Counted from the stretch's first letter, positions 1 to 5,781 are shown. The stretch: DNA of 5,790 nt from Pseudomonadota bacterium (GCA_023436825.1 JAEZHS010000288.1:1-5790); one strand, 5' to 3'. A program made the numbers and translations. Notes: a model not told the origin generated them from the sequence alone.

Positions 1-41
1 TGATGATGAGCGAGCTGGAAGCTCGCGGTCCGGAAGATTAA
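1..41 (+). CDS. Possible 3' end of a convergent plus-strand gene (partial)
   Basis: Frame 3 on the plus strand is open from the window edge to a TAA at 39-41 and would encode a C-terminus ending MMSELEARGPED. The codons are GC-rich and plausible, and the acidic, hydrophilic tail suits a protein end. Its stop would share the TTAA at 38-41 with the stop of the sufU-like gene on the other strand, giving a tight convergent pair. Only 12-13 codons are visible, so no family can be assigned. The same bases contain a perfect hairpin and match a sequence near the right end of the window, so this may instead be a non-coding repeat with an open frame by chance. Confidence 0.3.
   Translation, partial: MMSELEARGPED
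6..37 (+). repeat. 32-bp hairpin-containing repeat, left copy
   Basis: This stretch holds a perfect 7-bp stem, GCGAGCT (10-16) with AGCTCGC (20-26), around a GGA loop, followed by the palindrome TCCGGA (29-34). It matches the minus strand at 5781-5750 at 28 of 32 positions. The four differences are two pairs of stem partners (13 with 23, 16 with 20), so both copies keep a perfect stem. The copy lies 1 nt past the stop codon of the sufU-like gene and points into the cluster. No T-run follows the stem on either strand, so it does not look like a standard intrinsic terminator. I do not recognise the element family. Confidence 0.6.
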
Positions 42-445
42 GACAAGGCGTCCTTCAACGCCTCGAATGGCAGCAGAACGCATTCATGGCGCGACTTGTG
101 CGCCTTGACCGGCGCGAAGGCGGAGAACGGCTCGCCGGGCTCGCCCTCTTCGCGGCCAATCGCGCGCTCGGCGTCGAGCCGCACCTTGTCGATGCCGGCG
201 GCGTTGCGGCCGACCGCGACCGAGGCCAGCGCCGAGGCCGAGGCCTGGCAGAGCAGGCAACCACGCACTTGGTGGCCGATCTCGGCGATCTTGCCGCCAT
301 CGTCGAGCTTGACGTCGATGACGACGCGATCGCCGCACAGCGGATTGTCGCGCCGCGCCGACTTGGTTGGATCGGCGAGCTTGCCCGCACCGGTCTTGGC
401 CTTGGCCAGGGAGACGATGCGGTCCTGATAGAGCTGGTCGGTCAT
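38..445 (-). CDS. sufU: SufU-type Fe-S scaffold / sulfur-acceptor protein
   Basis: A 135-residue protein of the SufU/IscU-like fold. It has NPLCGD (Cys37, Asp39), RGCLLCQASAS (Cys63, Cys66) and HECVLLPFEAL (Cys122). Cys37, Asp39, Cys63 and Cys122 line up with the Cys-Asp-Cys-Cys zinc site of Bacillus subtilis SufU, where zinc-bound SufU accepts persulfide sulfur from SufS. The length is close to the usual 140-150 residues. The ATG at 445 overlaps the stop of the cysteine desulfurase gene (ATGA at 445-442). There is no clear Shine-Dalgarno sequence, so translation probably depends on coupling. The longer open frame upstream (to 961) is antisense-like, arginine-rich shadow. The second cysteine of the CxxC (Cys66) replaces the Ser usual at that place. 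Inference: it serves as sulfur acceptor for the adjacent desulfurase, feeding either Fe-S assembly or molybdenum-cofactor sulfuration. Confidence 0.87.
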   Translation of the reverse strand: MTDQLYQDRIVSLAKAKTGAGKLADPTKSARRDNPLCGDRVVIDVKLDDGGKIAEIGHQVRGCLLCQASASALASVAVGRNAAGIDKVRLDAERAIGREEGEPGEPFSAFAPVKAHKSRHECVLLPFEALKDALS

Positions 446-1662
446 CGCAGGGTACGGGCCGCGTGCTGGACGCCGGTCAGCAGGGCGTCGATGTCGGTGT
501 TGTCGTTGTAGGGCGCGATCGACACGCGCGTCGTGCCGTCGAGATCGAAACGATCCATCAAGGGCTGGCAGCAATGATGGCCCGCACGCACCGCGACGCC
601 GAACGAATCGAGCGTCTGCGCCACGTCGTGCGGATGCACGCCGTCGAGCAGGAAGGACACCACCGGATAGCGGTTCTGCGTGCTCGGCGGGCCGAACAGC
701 GCCGCGCCGTCGATCCTCTGCAGGCCGTCCATCAGTCGCTCGACCAGGCCCATCTCGTGCGCGTGCGCCTCCTTCCAGTCGAGGGTGCGCATCCATTTGC
801 AGGCGGCGCCGAGACCGATCGCCGGCCCGATCGGCGGCGTGCCGGCCTCGAAGCGGCGCGGCGGCGGCGCCCAGGTCGTCTCGGCGAAGGTGACGCGGCC
901 GATCATCGAGCCGCCGCCGTGGAACGGCGGCATGGCCTCCAGAATCTCGGACCTGGCCCACAGCACGCCAATGCCGTTGGGCCCGTAGGCCTTGTGGCCG
1001 GCGAAGACGTAGAAATCGATCCCCATGGCCGCCAGGTCGAGCGGCCCGTGCGGCGCACGCTGCGCGCCGTCCAGCATGACCTTGGCGCCGACGGTGCGCG
1101 CCAGCGTCACCACGGCGTGCACGTCGACCAGCGTGCCGGTGACGTTGGAGACATGGGCCAGCGAGATCAGCCTGGTGCGCGGCGTCAGCAGGCGCGGCAG
1201 CGCATTGAGATCGATGCGGCCGTTGACCGTAACGGGCACGACGTCGATCTCGATTCCGCTCCTCTGGCGCAGGAGCTGCCAGGGTACGATGTTGGAATGG
1301 TGTTCCAGTTCCGAGAGGATGATGCGATCGCCCGGCTTCAGCAGCGAGCCATAGGAGTAGGCCACGAGGTTGATCGCCGCCGTGCAGCCGCCGGTGAACA
1401 CGATCTCCATCGGGTCGACGCTGAGAAAGTTCGCCACCTCGACGCGGGCGTTCTCGTACGCCTCGGTGGCGCGCTCGGCCAGGCGATGCACGCCGCGCAG
1501 CACGTTGGCGCGGCTGGTGGTCTCGTAGGCGCGCACGGCGTCGAGCACGGCCTCCGGCGTCTGCGCCGAGGCGCCGTTGTCGAGATAGTGGACGGGCTGG
1601 CCGTCGATGATCTGCGACAAGATGGGGAACTGCCGGCGAACGGCTGCTACGTCGAAACTCAT
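442..1662 (-). CDS. sufS: SufS-type (group II) cysteine desulfurase
   Basis: A 406-residue PLP enzyme, the normal length for SufS. It converts L-cysteine to L-alanine and an enzyme-bound persulfide. Visible landmarks are YLDNGASAQTP near 27-36, LEHHSNIVPW (His121 stacking on PLP), DGAQRAPHG (Asp198), AGHKAYGPNGIGVLW with the Schiff-base Lys224, RFEAGTPP at 270-277, and RAGHHCCQPLM with catalytic Cys364. The short active-site segment ending QPLM resembles SufS enzymes that work with SufU. Cys365 follows the catalytic Cys directly where SufS usually has Ala. The ATG at 1662 has GGAG six bases upstream and overlaps the stop of the preceding gene (ATGA). In Rhodobacter capsulatus a NifS-like desulfurase (NifS4) hands sulfur to XdhC-bound molybdenum cofactor. 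The operon context suggests the same job here, although a role in Fe-S cluster assembly for the hydroxylase is equally possible. Confidence 0.93.
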   Translation of the reverse strand: MSFDVAAVRRQFPILSQIIDGQPVHYLDNGASAQTPEAVLDAVRAYETTSRANVLRGVHRLAERATEAYENARVEVANFLSVDPMEIVFTGGCTAAINLVAYSYGSLLKPGDRIILSELEHHSNIVPWQLLRQRSGIEIDVVPVTVNGRIDLNALPRLLTPRTRLISLAHVSNVTGTLVDVHAVVTLARTVGAKVMLDGAQRAPHGPLDLAAMGIDFYVFAGHKAYGPNGIGVLWARSEILEAMPPFHGGGSMIGRVTFAETTWAPPPRRFEAGTPPIGPAIGLGAACKWMRTLDWKEAHAHEMGLVERLMDGLQRIDGAALFGPPSTQNRYPVVSFLLDGVHPHDVAQTLDSFGVAVRAGHHCCQPLMDRFDLDGTTRVSIAPYNDNTDIDALLTGVQHAARTLR

Positions 1663-3308
1663 GACTTGCTCCGCGCCCGCCAGGCGGCGAGCGCCTCGGG
1701 CGTGTCGATGTCGGTGACGGCGGCCTCGCCCGTCATCTCGACCTCGCAGACGAGATCGGCATGCTCGCCGATCAGATGCTTGGCGCCCGAATCGCCGGAG
1801 AGCTTGGTCATCTCCGGGAAGAAGCGTCGCGCCCACAGCACGGGATTGCCACGCTTGCCCGCCACCGTCGGCACGCAGATCGAGCGGCCCTCGACGGGGC
1901 TGAAGGCGGCCATCAGGCGGTCGAGCAACGGCGCTCCCACGCCCGGCATGTCGCCGAGCTGGACGATGGCTGCGTCGATGTCCTTGCCCAGCGCGCCGAT
2001 GCCCACGCCCACGGAGGTGCTGAGACCATCGGCGAAATCCGGATTGGTCACGAAGCGCAGTCGCGATTCGGCCGGTATGGCCTTGTCGATGGCTGCCCGC
2101 ACCTCATCGGCCATGTTGCCCAGCACGACGACGACCTCGACGGCCTGCGAGGCGAGCGCCGCCTTCACGGCGTGCACGACCAGCGGCTGCCCTTCGGCAT
2201 CGGCGAGCATCTTGTTGGGACCGCCCATGCGCGTCGACCGGCCGGCTGCCAGCACCAGCGCGGCGACGCGCGGCGCCTGCTGAGGTCCTGCCTCGTCGCC
2301 TTCGTCGTCACGCGGCTGCGGGCGGGTCGAGATCTCGGCCAGAAGGCCGCCGGCGCCCATGCGTACGATCTCGGCTCGGCCGACCGGCAGCCCGGCGGCC
2401 AACCGCTCCAGCACCATGTCGAAGCCGTTGTACTTCGGCGACTTGGCGCAGCCCGGCAGGCCCAGCACCGGCTTGCCGTCGAGCTTGGCGGTCAGCAGGA
2501 GGTTGCCGGGATCGACCGGCATGCCGAAATGGAGGACCTCGCCGCCCGCCTCCTCGATGCCCGACGGCACGACGTCGTGGCGATCGACGATGGCCGAGGC
2601 GCCGGCGATCAGGAAGATGTCGCAGCCTTCGCCTCGCAGCTCCTGCAGCGCGCCGGCGATGGCCTTGGCGTCGTGGTCGACCCGTCGCTCGCCGACCAGT
2701 GTGCTGCCAAGAGAGGTCAGCCGCTTGGTCGTGGTGCCGACCGCCTTGTCCAGGACCTTGTCGCGCGTGCCGGGCAGCCTGGTCTGCACCAGGCCGGCGC
2801 GCATCGCCTTGAAGGGCGCCACGGCGATCAGCGGCTGGTTGGCCGACTGCGCAACCTCGACGGCGCGCGCGACGGCCGTACGCGGCGCGGCATAGGGGAT
2901 GATCTTGACGGTGGCCACCATCTGCCGCGGTTCGACGCGTGCGAAGGGCGGCAGGGTCGCCACGGTGACCGATTCGTGGAGCTCGTTCAGCGCGTCGACG
3001 CGCTCGCGGTCGACGACGGCCAGCCCGGCTTCACGGGCGAAATGGTTGCAGCGGCCGGTGAAGGGCGCGGTGATCTCGATGCCCTCGCCTGCCAACGCCT
3101 TGGCCACGGTGGCCGAGGCTTCGTCCTCGTGCATGTCCTCGGGATCGAGGCGGGCGGCGACGATGGTCGACACGCCGGCCGATTTCAACTTGGCGACATC
3201 CTCGCCGGACAGCACGCGGCCCTTGGAGAAGTTCACGCCGTTGGCGCGCCAGCTATGCCCCAGGATGGCGCCGGTGGCCTCGTCGATGGGCGTCTCGCCG
3301 AACCTCAC
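1659..3308 (-). CDS. Molybdopterin-binding / MocA-like cytidylyltransferase fusion protein
   Basis: A 549-residue two-domain protein. The N-terminal part (about 1-330) is a MoeA/MogA-like molybdopterin-binding protein, with GASAIVDRHDVVPSGI at 236-251 and the pterin-site-like run GMPVDPGNLLL at 262-272, then LGLPGCAKSP at 282-291. After an acidic linker (330-347) comes a nucleotidyltransferase domain (347-549). It has LAAGRSTRMGG (353-363) followed by Lys366, LGDMP with metal-binding Asp453, GKRGNPVLW (484-492), GDSGAKHLI (505-513) and DIDTPEAL (533-540). LAAG with S-x-R-M-G is the MocA pattern (CTP, molybdopterin cytosine dinucleotide) and differs from the LAGG of MobA. The GTG at 3308 overlaps the xdhC stop (GTGA); the residues upstream in this frame are low-complexity arginine-rich shadow. 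Predicted role: loading and cytidylation of Moco for xanthine dehydrogenase-type enzymes. Similar fusions are commonly annotated in alphaproteobacteria. Confidence 0.88.
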   Translation of the reverse strand: MRFGETPIDEATGAILGHSWRANGVNFSKGRVLSGEDVAKLKSAGVSTIVAARLDPEDMHEDEASATVAKALAGEGIEITAPFTGRCNHFAREAGLAVVDRERVDALNELHESVTVATLPPFARVEPRQMVATVKIIPYAAPRTAVARAVEVAQSANQPLIAVAPFKAMRAGLVQTRLPGTRDKVLDKAVGTTTKRLTSLGSTLVGERRVDHDAKAIAGALQELRGEGCDIFLIAGASAIVDRHDVVPSGIEEAGGEVLHFGMPVDPGNLLLTAKLDGKPVLGLPGCAKSPKYNGFDMVLERLAAGLPVGRAEIVRMGAGGLLAEISTRPQPRDDEGDEAGPQQAPRVAALVLAAGRSTRMGGPNKMLADAEGQPLVVHAVKAALASQAVEVVVVLGNMADEVRAAIDKAIPAESRLRFVTNPDFADGLSTSVGVGIGALGKDIDAAIVQLGDMPGVGAPLLDRLMAAFSPVEGRSICVPTVAGKRGNPVLWARRFFPEMTKLSGDSGAKHLIGEHADLVCEVEMTGEAAVTDIDTPEALAAWRARSKS

Positions 3309-4033
3309 GCGGCAGCTACCTTGGGCGCGCTGAGCGCCTCGAGACGGCGCGCCCGCACCTCGACGATCTGGCCCAGGATCGACACGGCGATCTCGGCCGG
3401 CGACTTGGCGCCGATGTTGAGGCCAACGGGCCCGTGGATGCGCTCGAACTGCTCGTCGGTGATGCCGGCCTCGCGCAGCCGGTCCTTGCGCTTGGCGTGG
3501 GTGCGCTTGCTGCCCAGCGCGCCGACGAAGAAGACGTCGGACTTGAGCGCCGCTTCGAGCGCGGGGTCGTCGAGCTTGGGATCGTGCGTCAGGGTCACCA
3601 CGGCGGTCGAGACGTCGAGCCCCATCTTGTCGAACGCTTCGTCGGCCCACTCCTGCACGACCTTCACGCCCGGGAAACGATTGGTGGTCGCCCAGGCGCC
3701 GCGCGGATCGACGACGGTGACGTCGAAGTCGAGCATGGCCGCCATCGGCGCCAGCGACTGGGCGATGTGCACGGCGCCGACGATGATCAGGCGGGCCGGC
3801 GGCACGTAGACATTGAGGAAGATCTTGGCCCCGCCGAGGTCGACGGTCTCGCTGCGCCCGCCATCCATGGCGCGACGCGCGGCCGCCACGATGGCCGCGT
3901 CGCTGGCCAGCGGTCCTTCGGCCTTGTCGCGGTAGACGAGCGCCTCGGCCGCATCGCTCAGGCGCGTCGCCAGGGTGACGGCGCGGCGCTCGGCGCGGGC
4001 GGCCTGCAGGGCGGCGATGGTTTCGGCCTTCAT
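3305..4033 (-). CDS. xdhC: XdhC family protein, Rossmann (C-terminal) domain
   Basis: A 242-residue protein matching the C-terminal domain of XdhC/CoxF. XdhC binds molybdenum cofactor, promotes its sulfuration and delivers it to the hydroxylase apoenzyme. The Rossmann strand-turn is LIIVGAVHIAQSLAPMA (82-98), followed by VTVVDPRG (105-112), VTLTHDPKLDDPAL (146-159), VGALGSKRTHAKR (170-182) and the family signature GPVGLNIGAKSPAEIAVSI (201-219). The turn reads GAVH where GAGH is more usual. Roughly 70 N-terminal residues precede the Rossmann fold, but they lack the GSVSGGC motif of the XdhC N-domain, which is supplied by the gene just upstream. The ATG at 4033 has AAGGTG seven bases upstream and lies 1 nt after the upstream stop. 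The two products probably act as a pair. Confidence 0.9.
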   Translation of the reverse strand: MKAETIAALQAARAERRAVTLATRLSDAAEALVYRDKAEGPLASDAAIVAAARRAMDGGRSETVDLGGAKIFLNVYVPPARLIIVGAVHIAQSLAPMAAMLDFDVTVVDPRGAWATTNRFPGVKVVQEWADEAFDKMGLDVSTAVVTLTHDPKLDDPALEAALKSDVFFVGALGSKRTHAKRKDRLREAGITDEQFERIHGPVGLNIGAKSPAEIAVSILGQIVEVRARRLEALSAPKVAAA

Positions 4034-4034
4034 C

Positions 4035-4355
4035 TCAATTCACCTTCTCGACGAAGACCTGGACCTTGCCGCCGCAGGCGAGGCCGACGTCCCAGGCCTG
4101 CTCGTCGGTGACGCCGAAATCGAGCATCCGCGGCTTGCCATCCTTGATCGCGGCCAGCGCCTCCTGCACGACCGCGCCTTCGATGCAGCCGCCGGACACA
4201 GAGCCGACCATGGCGCCGGTGTCATCGACGCCGAGCTGGCTGCCGACCGGACGCGGCGAGGAACCCCAGGTGGTGATCACGGTCGCAATGGCCACGCCCT
4301 TGCCGGAGGCCTTCCACTTGCCGACCTGGTCCAGGACATCGAGTGCGTCGCTCAT
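4035..4355 (-). CDS. XdhC/CoxI N-terminal-domain protein, stand-alone
   Basis: A small protein (106 residues from the chosen start) consisting only of the XdhC_CoxI domain. From the first in-frame ATG (4358) the numbering gives TTWGSSPRPVGSQLGV (29-44), the hallmark GSVSGGCIEGAVV (52-64) with Cys58, and VGLACGGKVQVFVE (91-104) with Cys95. These motifs belong to the cofactor-handling half of XdhC. I chose the second ATG (4355) because AAGGAG lies six bases upstream of it but only three from the ATG at 4358; the difference is one methionine. The next gene starts 1 nt after the stop and encodes the Rossmann half, so XdhC is split into two adjacent genes here. This is the first gene of the tightly packed block and follows a gap of about 130 bp after coxE. 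Confidence 0.9.
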   Translation of the reverse strand: MSDALDVLDQVGKWKASGKGVAIATVITTWGSSPRPVGSQLGVDDTGAMVGSVSGGCIEGAVVQEALAAIKDGKPRMLDFGVTDEQAWDVGLACGGKVQVFVEKVN

Positions 4356-4361
4356 CATCTG

Positions 4362-4367
4362 CTCCTT
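4362..4367 (-). promoter_or_regulatory. Shine-Dalgarno sequence of the XdhC N-domain gene
   Basis: The minus strand reads AAGGAG here, the strongest ribosome binding site in the window. It sits three bases from the ATG at 4358 and six from the ATG at 4355, which favours the second. It marks the start of the tightly packed five-gene block; the internal starts rely mainly on stop/start overlap. Confidence 0.65.
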
Positions 4368-4386
4368 ATCGCCAAGCTGTCACCCG

Positions 4387-4406
4387 GCGCGGGGGTTACC
4401 CCGCGC
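4387..4406. repeat. Perfect 8-bp hairpin between coxE and xdhC genes
   Basis: GCGCGGGG (4387-4394) pairs perfectly with CCCCGCGC (4399-4406) around a four-base loop. An alternative pairing uses GGTTA (4394-4398) with TAACC (4407-4411), which cannot form at the same time. Read on the transcribed minus strand, the stem lies about 20 bp upstream of the AAGGAG of the next gene. There is no T-run after it, so it is not a convincing intrinsic terminator. It could affect mRNA stability or ribosome access, but nothing proves a function. Confidence 0.55.
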
Positions 4407-4431
4407 TAACCGCCGCGAGGGGCCATTCTGC

Positions 4432-4475
4432 GACACCAAACGTCCCTGGCTGCGCTCGGGGATGACAATGGTGTC
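4432..4475. repeat. Nested inverted repeat downstream of coxE, likely dispersed intergenic repeat
   Basis: The outer arms GACACCA (4432-4438) and TGGTGTC (4469-4475) are perfect inverted repeats. Inside them a second stem runs from TCCCTGG (4443-4449) to the segment 4456-4462, with two G-T wobbles. The minus strand across the inner stem reads TGTCATCCCCGAGCGCAGC, which resembles a motif I recall as common in intergenic regions of GC-rich bacterial genomes; that memory is not checked. The element starts 12 bp after the coxE stop and has no following T-run. It may be a REP-like or 3'-end-protecting hairpin. Confidence 0.5.
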
Positions 4476-4487
4476 TGCTTCAACCGC

Positions 4488-5747
4488 CTACTCCTCATGG
4501 TGACGAAGTTCCGTTTGCCAACCTGCCAGTCGCTTGTCGGCGCCCGATGGCGCCATGCCCAGGGCGGCTATGAGGCCAGCAAGGCTGTCGAGATTATGCA
4601 CCGGCCGGAACTCGTCGACATGGGGCAACATCGCCTTGTTGCCCTGAGATTTGGGCTCGTAGGCACCGTACCGCAAGAGCGGGTTGAGCCAGATCAGGCG
4701 TGAGCAAGACTTATGCAAGCGCTCCATTTCCTCAGCCAAACCCGCCGCGCCCTCGCGGTCGAGCCCGTCGGTGATCAGCAGGACCACGGCGCCCTGCCCC
4801 AGCACGCGGCGCGACCACTTGTTGTTGAATTCGTGCAGCGTCTGGCCGATGCGCGTGCCGCCCGACCAGTCCTCGACCTGGGCCGACGCCTTCTGCAGGG
4901 CGATGTCGACGTCCTTGTTGCGCAGCGCCCGGCTCACGTTGCTGAGCCGCGTGCCGAAGGTGAAGCAGTAGACGCGGTCGCGGTCGTTGGTGATGGCGTG
5001 CATGAAATGCAGGAACATGCGCGTGTAGCGGGCCATCGAGCCGGAGATGTCGCACAGGATGACGAGCGGCGGCGGCCGCTTGCGCGGCTCGCGCTTGCGC
5101 AGCTCGGTCAGGCCCTCGGGCCGCAGCGCGCGGCGCAATGAGGCGCGGAAGTCGACGCGCGGGCCACGACGGGCCGGCTGGTAGCGCCGCGTGCGGCGCA
5201 GCGGCACCGGCAGGCGCAGCCGCGAGATGGCGCGCAGCGCCTCGTCGATCTCGGTCTGCGACATCTGCTCGAAGTCGCGATGCTGCAGGACCTCGCGATC
5301 GGACACGGTGAAGGTGGCCTCGATCTCGACCTCGGGCGGCTCGCTCTCCTCCTTCGGCGCTTCGCCGCGGCCGGGCTGCAGCGCTTCCTGCAGGCGGCGG
5401 CTGAGTTGCTTCTTGTCGTCGGGATCGGCCGGCACGCCGATCGACGGCAGCAGCATCTCCATCATCTTCTCGAGCAGACGCGGATTGCGCCAATAGACGT
5501 GGAACGCCTGGTCGAAGATCTCGCGCTGGTCGCGGCGGTTCACGAACACCGAGTGGAGCGTCCAGTAGAAGTCGTCGCGCTTGCGCAGGCCAGCGGCTTC
5601 GACCGCCTCGATGGCGCGCAGGACCTGGCCCGGCCCGACGCGCAGCCCGGCGGTGCGCAGCGTGCGGGCGAAGTGCACGATGTTGTTGGCGAGCATGCCG
5701 CTGGGGCGCTCGGGCGTGGCCGGGGATTCGGGCAGAGCGTCCATCAT
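4488..5747 (-). CDS. coxE: CoxE-type von Willebrand A domain protein
   Basis: A 419-residue protein from the chosen start. After an N-terminal helical region (LANNIVHFARTLRTAGLRVG, then DDFYWTLHSVFVNRRDQREIFDQ in the family style) comes a charged linker. A VWA domain then follows with a complete metal-ion-dependent adhesion site: DISGS at 233-237, Thr298 in SGGTRIG, and Asp327 in ITDGLD. The end, LIWLNPLLRYGAYEP through HNLDSLAGLI, is typical of CoxE. In Oligotropha carboxidovorans, CoxE works with the AAA+ ATPase CoxD in completing the copper-sulfur-molybdenum site of CO dehydrogenase; other Mo-hydroxylases have similar pairs. No signal peptide or membrane segment is seen, so it is cytoplasmic. 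The start at 5747 has GGAA four bases upstream and would overlap a TGA (5746-5744) of another frame. Alternatives are 5744 and 5768, the latter inside a hairpin and lacking a spaced ribosome site. Confidence 0.9.
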   Translation of the reverse strand: MMDALPESPATPERPSGMLANNIVHFARTLRTAGLRVGPGQVLRAIEAVEAAGLRKRDDFYWTLHSVFVNRRDQREIFDQAFHVYWRNPRLLEKMMEMLLPSIGVPADPDDKKQLSRRLQEALQPGRGEAPKEESEPPEVEIEATFTVSDREVLQHRDFEQMSQTEIDEALRAISRLRLPVPLRRTRRYQPARRGPRVDFRASLRRALRPEGLTELRKREPRKRPPPLVILCDISGSMARYTRMFLHFMHAITNDRDRVYCFTFGTRLSNVSRALRNKDVDIALQKASAQVEDWSGGTRIGQTLHEFNNKWSRRVLGQGAVVLLITDGLDREGAAGLAEEMERLHKSCSRLIWLNPLLRYGAYEPKSQGNKAMLPHVDEFRPVHNLDSLAGLIAALGMAPSGADKRLAGWQTELRHHEE

Positions 5748-5749
5748 GC

Positions 5750-5781
5750 TCTTCCGGACCGCGCGCATCCTGCGCGCTCAT
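5750..5781 (-). repeat. 32-bp hairpin-containing repeat, right copy
   Basis: Read on the minus strand, this is the partner of the element at 6-37. The stem is GCGCGCA (5777-5771) with TGCGCGC (5767-5761) around GGA, followed by the same TCCGGA palindrome. The copy ends two bases before the ATGATG of coxE, and its last bases (GGAAG) could serve as that gene's ribosome binding site. The alternative coxE ATG at 5768 lies in the loop and stem. It may also lie in the last codons of an upstream gene cut by the window edge. Confidence 0.6.

Noticed and set aside
446..961. N-terminal extension of the SufU-like protein
   Set aside because: The extension lies inside the desulfurase gene in another frame and is low-complexity. 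The ATG at 445 gives the normal SufU length.
367..2283. Long plus-strand open frame of 638 codons
   Set aside because: It lies opposite clear cysteine desulfurase and nucleotidyltransferase genes, and its translation is arginine-, alanine- and glycine-rich with no recognisable motifs. Long antisense frames are expected in GC-rich DNA.
3309..3650. N-terminal extension of the fusion protein upstream of the GTG at 3308
   Set aside because: The extra residues are arginine-rich and overlap the conserved end of xdhC, while the GTG start gives the GTGA overlap seen throughout the operon.
1761..3809. Plus-strand open frame of 682 codons
   Set aside because: It is the longest open frame in the window but is antisense to the MocA-like fusion and xdhC, has compositional bias typical of a shadow frame, and lacks any domain I recognise.
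4381..4475. Intrinsic terminator in the coxE-xdhC gap
   Set aside because: The stems are strong but neither strand has a following T-run, so standard Rho-independent termination is not supported.
4359..4487. Sigma-70-type promoter in the gap
   Set aside because: The minus strand has TTGAAG near 4480, but nothing resembling a -10 box at a suitable distance.
4732..5781. Minus-strand open frame of 349 codons overlapping coxE
   Set aside because: It is in the wrong frame relative to the intact VWA domain, is highly enriched in Arg, Ala, Pro and His, and shows no motif.
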